The notes under the pieces: generated by a model
The model's database searches: none
Told to the model about the DNA's origin: nothing
Seen by the model: only the letters and a program-made list of their open reading frames with translations
Source: Lysobacter niastensis
GTDB taxonomy: Bacteria; Pseudomonadota; Gammaproteobacteria; Xanthomonadales; Xanthomonadaceae
DNA length: 64,000 bases
Assembly (NCBI RefSeq): GCF_015453285.1
Contig: NZ_JADLZT010000004.1
Location: 186,001 to 250,000 of the forward strand
Reading direction: 5' to 3'
In this document: positions 10,249 through 19,731 of the stretch, one piece after another
Numbering within the stretch: the first letter of the stretch is position 1
Layout: every line of letters starts with the position of its first letter
Translations under genes and position numbers: made by a program

Positions 10249-10477
10249 GAGGTGCGGGCTTTTTTGTGCGCATGGCGGACGGCGCGCGCCTATCGGCACG
10301 GACCCGAGAAAATTCATGGCGTTGTCGCCGCTCTGTCATCGAAATGTGATGGCGCGGCGGCCGGTTTTGATGGCGCTTTCAAGCCGCAGCGGGCCGGTGG
10401 GAGGAGGTTGGGTCGCAGGGGACTCGGCGGGGGAAGTGGCCGGGGGAACCCTCCGACTCCTTTAACCGAGAACCGTC

Positions 10478-13400
10478 ATGCCTTCGATGCTGCCGTCCGC
10501 AACACGTCTTCAACGCCGCGTCCTGACCGTCGCGCTCCTGTCCGCCATGTCGCTGCCGGTGTACGCCGGCGCCAACTGCACGCTGATCGACCAGGCGACC
10601 GGCCTTCCTGTCCCCAGCACGGCAGCGGGCCTCGACGCCCAGGCCTGCGGCAAGAACGCCCAGGCCAATGGTGAGCGCTCCGTGGCCGAGGGCACGGAGA
10701 CCAAGGCCGATGGCAAGAACGCGACCGCTGTCGGTTCGTGGATCGACCTGAACAACGACGGCATCGTCGACGCCAACGAGATCACCTGGGCCAAGGGTCA
10801 GAACGCCACTGCCATGGGCGCGGCCGCGCAGGCGTTGGGCACCGGCACCGTGGCCATCGGCCAGCAGGCCGTGGCCGCCGGCAACAACAGCATGGCTTTG
10901 GGCAACGGGGCCACGACGCAGGCCACGACGACCACCACGACCCGGACCGTCGCCCTCGGCCCGCCGCGGACCGACGTCACCGCCAGCACCACCGCTGCGG
11001 CCTCCGGCACCTTCACCGGCAGCATCGCGCAGGGCACCGGCGCGCGTGCCAACGGCAGCAACAACATCGCCCTGGGCACCGGCGCCGTCACCGAGCTGGC
11101 CACCAGCACGTTTGCCGGCAGCGTGACCACCGGCCCGACCTACATCACGACGACGACGGCCAGCCCGAGCCAGAACGCCATCGCCATCGGCAACGGCGCC
11201 CGCGCCAACGGTAACTCAACCATTGTCATCGGCTACGGCGCCTCGGCCGAGGCCAAGGTCGCGCTGGTCTACCGTGACCCCGCCAGCAACCAGCTGGCAG
11301 GCACCACGACCGTCGCACCGGCGACCAACTCCACCGTGATGGGCTTCGGCGCCCGCTCGCAGGGCATCAACAACGTCGTGATCGGCGGCGGCGCCACCAC
11401 CAGCGGCGGCGGCGCGCAGCAGTTGCGTGACGAGGCCACCGGCGCGCCGATCCTGGACGCCAACGGCGACAATGTGTTCACGATCATCAAGGACCAGTTC
11501 AACACCGCGATCGGCTATCAGGCCGCCACCGTCAAGGGCTGGGGCACGGCCGTGGGCAACAGCGCCGTCGCCTATGGCGACAAGTCCACCGCGATGGGCG
11601 TCCAGTCGTACGCGATCGCCGGCTATTCGTCGGCGATCGGTGGCTACATCGACCCCTGCACCGCGTTCCGCAACGGTCCGGAAGTGGACTCGACCCCGGG
11701 CTACTGCAATGGCGTGCCCGCGCGCCCCGACCCGGGCAGCCTGAGCAGCCGCTACGGCCGCACCGTCGCGCTGGGCCACGGCTCGCAGGCGTTCGGCAGC
11801 GGCGCCCAGACCTGGGGTAACTACGACACCGCGATCGGCCCGTCGGCCACCACCAGCGACGCCGTGTACGGCGTGACCGGTTCGCTCTACAACAGCACCG
11901 ACCCGACCAAGATCAACGGCTCGGTCGCGGTCGGCTTCATCGCCCAGGCCAACGGTCATCAGAGCATCGCGATCGGCTACGACTCCTCGACCTCCTTCGA
12001 GTACGGCACCGCGATCGGCACCAAGTCCACGGCTGGCCTCAACGCCACCGCAGTGGGCTACATGAGCAACGCGTGGGGCATGCACGCCACGGCGCTGGGC
12101 GAAGGCGCCGACGCCTCCTGGCACGACACCATCGCCATCGGCCATAACGCCACCGCCGGCATCGCGGGTGAAGCCACCGGCTCCATTGCGATTGGCCTGG
12201 ACACGATGTCCACGGGCAATGACGCGTTCGCCGCCGGTACGTCGGCACAGGCCACGGGCAACATGTCGTCGGCCGTCGGCGCTTACGCTTTCGCGGGTAA
12301 CGACAACGCCTTCGCAGCCGGCACCAACGCCTTCGCGATCGGCATGAACAGCGCCGCTCTGGGCTACAACAGCATCGCCCTTGAAGACGACAGCGTCGCC
12401 ATCGGTGCCTACTCGGTCGCCGATCGCGGCAACGCGGTGTCGGTGGGTTCGGCCGGTTACGAGCGCCAGATCACCAATGTCGCAGCCGGTACGCAGGACA
12501 CCGATGCCGTCAACCTGGGCCAGGTCAACAACATGCTGGTCGCGATCGGCGCGAGCAGCGCCGCGCAGCTCGACACTGTGGCCTCGGCCTTCGGCGGCGG
12601 TGCACTCATCGACGTCAACGGCGTGCTCGGTGCGCCGAGCTACAGCATCCAGGGCGGCAGCTACGGCAACGTCGGCTCGGCCTTTGGCGCGCTGGATTCG
12701 GCGTTCACCACGTTGAACTCCGCCTTCACGACGCTCAGCGACCGCGTGATCCAGCTCGAGCAGACCCCGGGCCTCGGCATGCCGGTCGGCACCGGTGCGG
12801 GCCTCGCGATCGGCGAGGGCAGCCATGCGCAGGACAGCAACGACGTCGCTCTGGGCGGTGGCGCCAACGTCCACGCCGACGGCAGCGTCGCGGTCGGCGC
12901 CAACAGCGTGATCGACGCCGCGGCGACGAATGCCGTTGCGGTCGGTGCCGACACGCACGTCAGCGCTGCTTCGGGAACGGCCATCGGTCAGGGCGCTTCG
13001 GTCTCGGCCGACAACGCAGTCGCCATCGGTCGCGGTTCGGTGGCCGACCAGGCCAACACCGTGTCGATGGGTAGCGCCACGCAGCAGCGTCGCGTGACCA
13101 ACGTCGCCGCCGGCACCGCAACAACCGACGCTGCCAACGTCCAGCAGATGCAGGACGGTGACGCGCAGGCCGTGGCCACCGCCCGCGCCTACACCGACAC
13201 CACCGCGACGCAGACGCTGACCCGCGCCAACGCCTACACCGATACCCAGCTGCAGTCGTTCAACGATCAGTTCACCAACCTCAGCAACGACATCGGCATG
13301 CGCTTGAACAAGCAGGACGAGCGCATCGACCGCGAGGGCGCGATGAACGCCGCGATGATGAACATGGCGATCAACGCGGCCAACAGCCGCAGCGAGCGTG

Positions 13401-13555
13401 GCCGCATCGGCGTCGGCGCGGGCTGGCAGAACGGCGAGAGCGCACTGTCGGTCGGCTACTCAAAGCAGATCGGCGAGCGCGCTTCGTTCTCGGTCGGCGG
13501 CGCCTTCAGCAGCGACGACACCTCCGCGGGCGTTGGCTTCGGTATCGACCTGTAA
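10478..13555 (+). CDS. YadA-like trimeric autotransporter adhesin
   Basis: 1025 residues. A basic N-terminus and hydrophobic core end at VYAGA (about 31), a Sec signal. From about 65 on, the sequence is dominated by YadA head repeats (forms such as ATAMGAAAQALGTGTVAIGQQA and NSTVMGFGARSQGINNVVIGGGA). Two neck-like segments follow (SVGSAGYERQITNVAAGTQDTDAVNLGQV at about 655-685, and SMGSATQQRRVTNVAAGT later), then a coiled-coil stalk and the C-terminal YadA anchor beginning RIGVGAGWQNGESALSVGY and ending GFGIDL. It should trimerise in the outer membrane with heads exposed for adhesion. A perfect EF-hand-type loop (D90 to E101) is inserted early. The start follows GAGAACC at a proper spacing. 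Confidence 0.92.
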   Translation: MPSMLPSATRLQRRVLTVALLSAMSLPVYAGANCTLIDQATGLPVPSTAAGLDAQACGKNAQANGERSVAEGTETKADGKNATAVGSWIDLNNDGIVDANEITWAKGQNATAMGAAAQALGTGTVAIGQQAVAAGNNSMALGNGATTQATTTTTTRTVALGPPRTDVTASTTAAASGTFTGSIAQGTGARANGSNNIALGTGAVTELATSTFAGSVTTGPTYITTTTASPSQNAIAIGNGARANGNSTIVIGYGASAEAKVALVYRDPASNQLAGTTTVAPATNSTVMGFGARSQGINNVVIGGGATTSGGGAQQLRDEATGAPILDANGDNVFTIIKDQFNTAIGYQAATVKGWGTAVGNSAVAYGDKSTAMGVQSYAIAGYSSAIGGYIDPCTAFRNGPEVDSTPGYCNGVPARPDPGSLSSRYGRTVALGHGSQAFGSGAQTWGNYDTAIGPSATTSDAVYGVTGSLYNSTDPTKINGSVAVGFIAQANGHQSIAIGYDSSTSFEYGTAIGTKSTAGLNATAVGYMSNAWGMHATALGEGADASWHDTIAIGHNATAGIAGEATGSIAIGLDTMSTGNDAFAAGTSAQATGNMSSAVGAYAFAGNDNAFAAGTNAFAIGMNSAALGYNSIALEDDSVAIGAYSVADRGNAVSVGSAGYERQITNVAAGTQDTDAVNLGQVNNMLVAIGASSAAQLDTVASAFGGGALIDVNGVLGAPSYSIQGGSYGNVGSAFGALDSAFTTLNSAFTTLSDRVIQLEQTPGLGMPVGTGAGLAIGEGSHAQDSNDVALGGGANVHADGSVAVGANSVIDAAATNAVAVGADTHVSAASGTAIGQGASVSADNAVAIGRGSVADQANTVSMGSATQQRRVTNVAAGTATTDAANVQQMQDGDAQAVATARAYTDTTATQTLTRANAYTDTQLQSFNDQFTNLSNDIGMRLNKQDERIDREGAMNAAMMNMAINAANSRSERGRIGVGAGWQNGESALSVGYSKQIGERASFSVGGAFSSDDTSAGVGFGIDL

Positions 13556-13580
13556 TTCACGTACGGCACACCACGACGGG

Positions 13581-13598
13581 GCGCCCGTACGCGGGCGC
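13581..13598 (+). terminator. GC-rich hairpin after the adhesin gene
   Basis: A seven-base perfect stem, GCGCCCG / CGGGCGC, encloses a four-base loop 25 bases after the adhesin stop. There is no T run after it, so it may be only a weak or Rho-assisted terminator, or an mRNA 3' end stabiliser. Confidence 0.35.
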
Positions 13599-13630
13599 TC
13601 CGCTATACGCACCCATCACAGGAAACACAC

Positions 13631-15424
13631 ATGAAAATCAGCCGTATGACCGCCAGCCTGCTGCTGGCCTGCGCCTGCGTTCCGGCCTTCGCCGCCGGAC
13701 GCGTCGACCTGAGCGGCATGAAGGACGCCACCGGTCCCCGCGCACCCCGCTTCATCGTCAAGTACAAGAACGGCAGCGCCGAGCAGCTGAAGCTTGCCGA
13801 GCGCCAGCGTTCGCTCGACCTTGCCGTCTCCCGCACCAAGACCCGCATGGGGGCCGCGTCCTCCGCCTTCACCGGCACCGGCAACGCATCGTTCAAGGCA
13901 GTCTCGCTGCGCGGCACCGCCTCGGGCGCCCACGTCGTGCGTGCCAGCAAGCGCATGACCAGCACCGAAGTGCAGGCGCTGATGAATGAAATCGCCGCCA
14001 ACCCGAACGTCGAATCGGTCAAGGTCGACACGATGATGCAGGCGACCGCGATGCCGAACGACCCGGTGCTGAGCTCGCACCAGATCTGGCAGTACGGCAA
14101 CGGCGCCGGCGGCGCACGCGTGACTTCGGCGTGGGACACGGGTGCGACGGGTGCCGGCGTCGTCGTCGCGGTGCTCGACACCGGCGTCACCGCGCACACC
14201 GACCTGGTCGGCAATCTGCTGCCGGGCTATGACTTCATTACCGACAAGGACGTCTCCGGTCGCGCAGACGATGGCCGCGTTGCCGGTGGTTGGGACACGG
14301 GCGACTGGATCACGTCCGCGATGGGCTGCGGCTCGGCCCGCAACAGCACCTTCCACGGCACGCACGTGAGCGGCACCATCGCCGAGTCGACCAACAACGC
14401 ACTCAATGGCGCCGGCGTGGCTCCGGACGCCAAAATCGTGCCGGTTCGCGTGCTCGGCCATTGCGGCGGTTACACGTCTGACATCAACGACGCGATCGTG
14501 TGGGCGGCCGGTGGCCACATCGACGGCGTGCCGGACAACACCACTCCGGCCGAAGTGATCAACATGAGCCTGGGCGGCGCGCACGCCTGCGAAGTCGAGA
14601 CCCAGTCCGCGATCAACCAGGCCGTCTCGCTGGGCGCCACGATCGTGATCGCCGCCGGCAACAGCAACGCCGACGTCTCCGGCCATTCGCCCGCCAACTG
14701 CGCCAACGTCGTCACGATCGGCGCCACGGGCTCGCTGGGACAGCGTGCCGGCTACTCCAACTACGGCACCGGAGTGGACCTGTCCGCTCCGGGCGGCGCT
14801 GGCACGGAAGGCGTGCCCAACGGCTACGTCTGGTCGACGCACAACAAGGGCGCGACCACGCCGGTCGCGAATCCCGAGGGTGACCAGATGGTCGGCATGA
14901 CCGGCACCTCGATGGCCACTCCGCACGTCGCCGGCATCGTCGCGCTGATGCAGAGCGTGGCGCCGCAGCCGCTGACCCCGGCGCAGATCGAAGGCCTGCT
15001 GGTCTCGACGGCGCGTCCGTTCCCGGCCAAGCCGGACAAGCCGGTCGGCGCGGGCATCGTCGACGCCGACGCAGCCGTCAGCGCCGCCCGCAACTGGGGC
15101 AAGCCGGTGGAAGGCATCGCGCTGACCTCGGGCGTCGCCACCGCGCTGCCGGCACTGACGATGGGCAAGAGCGTGATCTACAAGATCACCGTTCCGAGCG
15201 GTGCCACCCGCCTCGAAGTGCTGACCTATAGCGGCCGCGGAACGCTGGCCATGTATGCCCAGTACGAAGCCGAGCCGCTGGCATCGAAGAACATCGGCGC
15301 CTCGAACCGTCCGGGCACGAACCAGACGATCTCCCTCGGCCCGGTCGCTGCCGGCACCTACTATCTGAAGGTGCAGGCCACGGCGGACACCTCCGGTGCG
15401 CTGATCCGGGCCACGGTGCGCTGA
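13631..15424 (+). CDS. Secreted subtilisin-like serine peptidase (S8) with C-terminal PPC domain
   Basis: 597 residues. Signal peptide KISRMTASLLLACACVPAFAA, then an inhibitor-I9-like propeptide (FIVKYKNGSAEQLKLAERQ through SVKVDTMMQ). The catalytic domain has D183 in VLDTGV, H242 in FHGTHVSG and S427 in GTSMATPHVAG, with the oxyanion region AAGNSNADVSGHSPANC in between. After about residue 490 there is a prepeptidase C-terminal (PPC) domain (SGATRLEVLTYSGRGTLAMY), typical of extracellular proteases of Lysobacter and Xanthomonas. It follows the adhesin gene with its own Shine-Dalgarno CAGGAAA. Processing of the neighbouring adhesin is possible but only positional speculation. Confidence 0.95.
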   Translation: MKISRMTASLLLACACVPAFAAGRVDLSGMKDATGPRAPRFIVKYKNGSAEQLKLAERQRSLDLAVSRTKTRMGAASSAFTGTGNASFKAVSLRGTASGAHVVRASKRMTSTEVQALMNEIAANPNVESVKVDTMMQATAMPNDPVLSSHQIWQYGNGAGGARVTSAWDTGATGAGVVVAVLDTGVTAHTDLVGNLLPGYDFITDKDVSGRADDGRVAGGWDTGDWITSAMGCGSARNSTFHGTHVSGTIAESTNNALNGAGVAPDAKIVPVRVLGHCGGYTSDINDAIVWAAGGHIDGVPDNTTPAEVINMSLGGAHACEVETQSAINQAVSLGATIVIAAGNSNADVSGHSPANCANVVTIGATGSLGQRAGYSNYGTGVDLSAPGGAGTEGVPNGYVWSTHNKGATTPVANPEGDQMVGMTGTSMATPHVAGIVALMQSVAPQPLTPAQIEGLLVSTARPFPAKPDKPVGAGIVDADAAVSAARNWGKPVEGIALTSGVATALPALTMGKSVIYKITVPSGATRLEVLTYSGRGTLAMYAQYEAEPLASKNIGASNRPGTNQTISLGPVAAGTYYLKVQATADTSGALIRATVR

Positions 15425-15437
15425 GCAAGCAGGCAGG

Positions 15438-15457
15438 CCGGGACCTTCGGGTCCCGG
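15438..15457 (+). terminator. Hairpin with TTCG tetraloop after the protease gene
   Basis: A perfect eight-base stem, CCGGGACC / GGTCCCGG, with a stable TTCG loop lies 14 bases after the protease stop. No T tract follows, so termination strength is uncertain, but the position and the tetraloop support an mRNA 3' end. Confidence 0.5.
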
Positions 15458-15608
15458 TCATGCGCAGGCGGTGCGTGGACATTTACACCCTCAATAATCT
15501 CGGACACCGCCGCCTCGGTGTGATGGTGTGCGAGACGGCGTATTGAAGCAGCAGCCGACCGGCTGGGGCGGGGACGCCTCAGCCGGATGCAACGGCAAGG
15601 ACGAAGTC

Positions 15609-16079
15609 ATGGAACTCGAACGGCGTTGGCTGATCCTGCCCGTCGTACTCGTCACGATTGCCTTGTGCGACGTGGCCTATCACGCGCAGCCAGGTGCGGA
15701 GGCGCATGGCCTCGTCGCGATGCCGCTGCGCACTGTCGAAACGGCTGCGGTGGTCGACGTCGGTCCGGAAGCGGTGGCAAATCCGATCCGCCTCGACATC
15801 GGCCAACGCCTGCGCGTTCATCTGCCCGCGAGCCCGGCCAGCGGCTACAGCTGGCAGCTCGAAGCAAGTCCGCCACCGTTCCTGTTGATGGAGACCGATC
15901 CCGGGCTCGGTGCGGCTGCGAGTCTGCGTACGCGAAATGCGATGGCGAGCGTGGATACGTGGACGTTCCGCGCGCAGAAGCAGGGCCGGGCAAGCTTGCG
16001 CTACGCCTATCGCAGGCAATGGGACAACACCTCGATGCCGCCCGTGCGTGCGGCGGTATTCGACATCGAGGTGGAATGA
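15609..16079 (+). CDS. Chagasin-like (I42) peptidase inhibitor, membrane-anchored or exported
   Basis: 156 residues from the ATG at 15609, which has GGACGAAG before it; an in-frame upstream extension to 15528 lacks a leader-like sequence. The N-terminus RRWLILPVVLVTIALCDVAYHA is a signal or anchor segment, and C20 could serve in a poor lipobox. The domain shows the chagasin loop SPASGYSW (75-82; family form NPTTGY) and RRQW (135-138; family form RPW), with a hydrophobic core LRVHLPA between. Family members inhibit papain-type cysteine peptidases. The adjacent protease is a serine type, so the target may be host or self cysteine peptidases. Confidence 0.72.
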   Translation: MELERRWLILPVVLVTIALCDVAYHAQPGAEAHGLVAMPLRTVETAAVVDVGPEAVANPIRLDIGQRLRVHLPASPASGYSWQLEASPPPFLLMETDPGLGAAASLRTRNAMASVDTWTFRAQKQGRASLRYAYRRQWDNTSMPPVRAAVFDIEVE

Positions 16080-16181
16080 GAACGAAGGCGCTGCCGCCAT
16101 GTGCGCGGATCGCTTAGCATGGGCCTTTGCGCTGCCCGATGCGCTGGGTTGTCGGGGCGAGCATGAGGACAGGTCGGGCGC

Positions 16182-18584
16182 ATGCGCCTTCCGATTTACC
16201 GGTTCGGCGAGTTCGAACTCGACCCGGCGTCACGCGAACTCACGCGTGGCGGCGAACGTGTCGCGCTGCCTCCGAAATCGTTCGAGTGCCTGGCCTATCT
16301 GATCGCGCATCGCGACCGTGCAGTGGGACGGGACGAACTGATCTCTGCGGTCTGGGGACGCGTTGAAGTCAGTGACACCGTCGTCGCGCAGACGCTGCTG
16401 CGCGCGCGCAAGGCGCTCGACGATACCGGCAACAAACAACAGACGATCCGCACGGTGCCGCGCTTCGGCTATCGCTGGGTGGCATCGACGCAGGAAGTCG
16501 CGCGCGACGCGGAAGCGGAAGAGACCATCGCCGCGGACATGGCGATCGGCGTGCCGCCCGCGCCGGTGCTGGTGGACGAGCCATCGGTCGAAGCCACTGC
16601 CGAAACGGCGCTTGCAGCGGCAGCCGCAAGCGCTGCGGGTGCCACCGCCGCGCCACCGCGCAAGCGCTTCGCACGGTGGCTTCTGTGGGTGCTGATCTTC
16701 ATTGGCGTGATCGCCGCCGCAGCGATCTGGCTGTGGCCGCGTTCGGTGCAAACGCCTTCCGCAACCACTGAGGATGTCGTCCTGGTGTTGCCGGTCGAGG
16801 TGACGCCGGCAGAAGGCGAGAATGCCTGGGTACGCCTGGGCGCGATGGATTACGTCGCCAACCGGCTGCGCCGCAGTGGACTGAAAGTGCTGCCCAGCGA
16901 CCAGACTTTGCACCTGAGTGCACAGCTCGGCGATGCCGCCGAGATCGACAAGTCGTCGCTGCACTCCTTGCAGGCCAACAGCGGCGCGCGCTGGATCGTA
17001 TTGCCGCAGGCCGTTCGCGACGCACGCGGTTGGCGCGTGAGTCTTCGCCTGCAACAAGCCGATCAACAGCAGGTCGTGGAAGCGCGCGGGTCGACGCCGT
17101 TGGCCGCGGCTGCGTCGGCGACCGATTCGTGGCTGAGCCGACTGGGCCGCCGCAGCGGCGATGCCGAGGCAACGCCCAGTGCGCTGACCGAGCGCGTGCA
17201 GCGGATCGATGCGGAACTGCTGGTCGGCCAGATCGACGCCGCGCGCCGCCTCATCGCTGCCGCCCCCGCGGAACAACGCGGCGAGCCGGCGCTGCTGCTG
17301 CGCGAAGGCCAGGTGGAGTTCCGGGCCGGGCGGATAGACGAAGCGGCGCGCATCTTCGGCACGATCACGGATCGCGGCACGGCCGTGGATGCGGGAGTCC
17401 GCGCCGAAACGCTGATGGGGCAGGGTGCGGTCGAGATCAGGCGCGGCAATTTCCCGGGTGCGGAATCGCGTTACACCCAGGCGCTGCAGATCATCGAGGC
17501 CGAAGGCGGCCACCCGGACGATCCGGCGCTGATCGGAAACGCCTACAACGGCCGCGGCGTGGCTCGCGTGCAGCAGGGCTGGATGGAGCCGGCGGTGCGC
17601 GACATGGGCATGGCGCGCATCGCCATGCAGCGTTCCGGTGACCTGGTCGAGGCCGCGATGGTCGGCACCAACCTCGGCAAGATCGAGGTGTTGCGTGGGC
17701 ATTACCCGCAGGCACTGCAGGAGTTCGAGCATTCGATTGCCGTTTACGAGCGCTTTGGCGTGCAGGACTATCTCGCTGCGACGCTGATGTCGAAGGGTGA
17801 GGCGCAGCTGGTCCTGGTGCAGCCCGCCGAGGCACTCGCGTCGATCGTGCGTGCGGATGCCGTGGCCAAGGCGCTCAAGGAACAGGACCCGTTCCTGGCG
17901 GCGAGGATCGGCAGCGTGAAGGCCGAAGCACTGCTTGCGAACGGACGCCTGCGCGAAGCCGGGCAGACCCTCGATGCGCTGGAAACACGCGAGGATCTTC
18001 GTGACAAGCCGCCGATGAAGGAACTGCGCCTGCGTTTCCTGCTCGCACAGGACGCGCGCGCTCCGGCCGCGGCTCTGGCGAGGCGTCATGCGCAAGCCGG
18101 TGGCGATGCGAGCGGTGCGCTCGCACTGGCTGCGGTGCAGGCGAGCCTGCGCAGCCAGGACATCGTCACCGCGCGCAAGCTGCTCCTGCCGGCACCGGCC
18201 GCGGACCCGGCTGCAAATGGTGATCCGGCGGCGATTTCATGGGAACTAGCTCGCGCACTGCTGGCACAGGCAGAAGGCCGGAGCGAAGAAGGGCTGAAGT
18301 TCGCTCGCTCGGCCATGGCCATCGCCGAACGCGGCGGCAGTCCGGATGATCGCGTTCGTGCCGGCGTGATGCAGGCGATGCTGCTGCTGCAGCAGGGTCA
18401 GCGTGACGCTGCCGCCGCCGTGCTCGGCGATCTGGATGCATTCGCCGCGAGCGATTACCGCGTCGCGTGGGTGACGCTGCGCCTGTATCGCGCGTTGGGT
18501 GATCCGGACATGGCGGCCGCCGCGCTCAAGCGGGTGGAGGCGTTGCGCGGCGAACGCGACATCGCGGTGGAGCCGGTCCTGTAA
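16182..18584 (+). CDS. CadC-like winged-helix regulator with membrane span and TPR-type periplasmic region
   Basis: 800 residues. Residues 1-102 form an OmpR/PhoB-type winged helix (PIYRFGEFELDPASREL, then GRDELISAVWG, then IRTVPRFGYRWVA). An Ala/Glu-rich linker leads to one membrane helix at about 165-186, so the DNA-binding half is cytoplasmic. The remaining 600 residues are helical repeats of TPR character (RGNFPGAESRYTQALQIIEAEGG, then IGNAYNGRGVARVQQGW), expected in the periplasm. This is the ToxR/CadC layout, in which a membrane protein senses outside and binds DNA directly. It lies 102 bases after the inhibitor gene on the same strand, so it may control the adhesin/protease/inhibitor group; not proven. 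Confidence 0.87.
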   Translation: MRLPIYRFGEFELDPASRELTRGGERVALPPKSFECLAYLIAHRDRAVGRDELISAVWGRVEVSDTVVAQTLLRARKALDDTGNKQQTIRTVPRFGYRWVASTQEVARDAEAEETIAADMAIGVPPAPVLVDEPSVEATAETALAAAAASAAGATAAPPRKRFARWLLWVLIFIGVIAAAAIWLWPRSVQTPSATTEDVVLVLPVEVTPAEGENAWVRLGAMDYVANRLRRSGLKVLPSDQTLHLSAQLGDAAEIDKSSLHSLQANSGARWIVLPQAVRDARGWRVSLRLQQADQQQVVEARGSTPLAAAASATDSWLSRLGRRSGDAEATPSALTERVQRIDAELLVGQIDAARRLIAAAPAEQRGEPALLLREGQVEFRAGRIDEAARIFGTITDRGTAVDAGVRAETLMGQGAVEIRRGNFPGAESRYTQALQIIEAEGGHPDDPALIGNAYNGRGVARVQQGWMEPAVRDMGMARIAMQRSGDLVEAAMVGTNLGKIEVLRGHYPQALQEFEHSIAVYERFGVQDYLAATLMSKGEAQLVLVQPAEALASIVRADAVAKALKEQDPFLAARIGSVKAEALLANGRLREAGQTLDALETREDLRDKPPMKELRLRFLLAQDARAPAAALARRHAQAGGDASGALALAAVQASLRSQDIVTARKLLLPAPAADPAANGDPAAISWELARALLAQAEGRSEEGLKFARSAMAIAERGGSPDDRVRAGVMQAMLLLQQGQRDAAAAVLGDLDAFAASDYRVAWVTLRLYRALGDPDMAAAALKRVEALRGERDIAVEPVL

Positions 18585-18692
18585 AAGTCGTTTCGGGTTC
18601 GCGCATGCAGGCGAACAACCCGTTCACGCTGCCATGGGCAGCATGGCGGCTTGCGGCGATCCTGATCGGCCGCGGAGCGAAGCACCATCTGC

Positions 18693-19583
18693 ATGGACAC
18701 CGAAGTCGATTGCGTGATCATCGGGGCCGGGCCTGCCGGCCTGACCGCGGGCACTTACCTGGGCCGCTATCGCCGCGAGGTCGTCATCGTCGATGCCGGG
18801 CAAAGCAGGGCGAACTGGATCCCCGCGAGCCACAATTGCCCGGGATTTCCCAGTGGAATCCACGGACGCGAACTGCTGTCCAGGATGCGCCAGCAAGCGC
18901 TGGGCTTCGGTGCGAGCCTGGTCGAGGATCGCGTCACTGGATTGGAACGCAGTGGCCGCGGCTTCCTCGTGACCAGCGCGAATCGGCAGTGGCGCGCGCG
19001 CAAGGTCATTCTCGCTACGGGGTGCGAGGACGTGTTTCCGGATATGGATGACCTGGCCGGTGCGATCGAATGCGGCGCCATCAGGCTCTGTCCCATCTGC
19101 GATGCCTACGAAGCCATCGACAAGACCATCGCGGTTTACGGTCCTGCGGAAAGCGCCGCGTCCCACGCCCGGTTTGTCAGGACATTTTCCCGGCACGTCA
19201 CCTTCGTGCCGGACAAGCCGTTCGAGGACGGAGATGTTGTTCGTGCGTTGAACGATGCAGGCATCGAGATCGCGCCTCCGCCGAACGGACTGTCCTTCCG
19301 CGACGGTCGATGCGAGTTCGCGTTCGAAGACGGCATGAGGGCATTCGACGTGACCTATCCGACGCTGGGTGCGGTGTCGCGCTCCGAACTGGCTGCCACG
19401 CTTGGGGCTCGCAGCGACGACGAGGGCAGCCTGATCGTGTCGCGCCACCAGATGACGACGGTCGATGGCCTGTACGCGATCGGCGATGTCGTGAGTGCTC
19501 TCAACCAGATCGCAGTGGCGACTGGCCATGCCGCCATCGCGGCGACAGCCGTCCACAACGCGCTGGACGACAATCCCGCGTAG
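18693..19583 (+). CDS. Thioredoxin-reductase-like FAD/NAD(P) oxidoreductase
   Basis: 296 residues, close to TrxB size. The FAD-binding loop is GAGPAG (11-16); a second dinucleotide site is degenerate (VYGPAESAASHARF instead of GGGxSA). The redox pair is C133-P-I-C136-D, in the position and context of the TrxR CATC motif. The C-terminal FAD segment is GLYAIGDVVSALNQIAVATGHAAIAA. It could be a second thioredoxin reductase or a ferredoxin/bacillithiol-type disulfide reductase. The altered second loop suggests changed cofactor preference. It appears to be a single-gene unit. Confidence 0.82.
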   Translation: MDTEVDCVIIGAGPAGLTAGTYLGRYRREVVIVDAGQSRANWIPASHNCPGFPSGIHGRELLSRMRQQALGFGASLVEDRVTGLERSGRGFLVTSANRQWRARKVILATGCEDVFPDMDDLAGAIECGAIRLCPICDAYEAIDKTIAVYGPAESAASHARFVRTFSRHVTFVPDKPFEDGDVVRALNDAGIEIAPPPNGLSFRDGRCEFAFEDGMRAFDVTYPTLGAVSRSELAATLGARSDDEGSLIVSRHQMTTVDGLYAIGDVVSALNQIAVATGHAAIAATAVHNALDDNPA

Positions 19584-19650
19584 GTGCCGGCGACGCTCCG
19601 CTGGCGGGAGTGGACTTCGGCTGCTGGTGCCTCCGCCTGCCCCGGCCATC

Positions 19651-19671
19651 CCGTTCCCGTTCCCGTTCCCG
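19651..19671. repeat. Short tandem repeat, hexamer CCGTTC x 3.5
   Basis: Three and a half perfect copies of CCGTTC lie in the gap between the flavoprotein gene and the DUF2975 operon, followed by a C-rich run. It is outside any gene and upstream of the operator at 19733. Confidence 0.7.
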
Positions 19672-19731
19672 CCCCCGGCCCCGGACGAAGAGGGCGACCG
19701 TTCGTCGACACATCGTTGCGCGATAAGTTTC

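Noticed and set aside
9775-10674. Open frames running through the repeat array
   Set aside because: The 21/22-base unit steps shift the frame from unit to unit, so no repeated peptide results; the frames also overlap real genes at both ends.
19651-19671. Phase-variable simple repeat
   Set aside because: Only three and a half hexamer copies, outside a gene and away from the likely promoter boxes; too short for likely slippage control.
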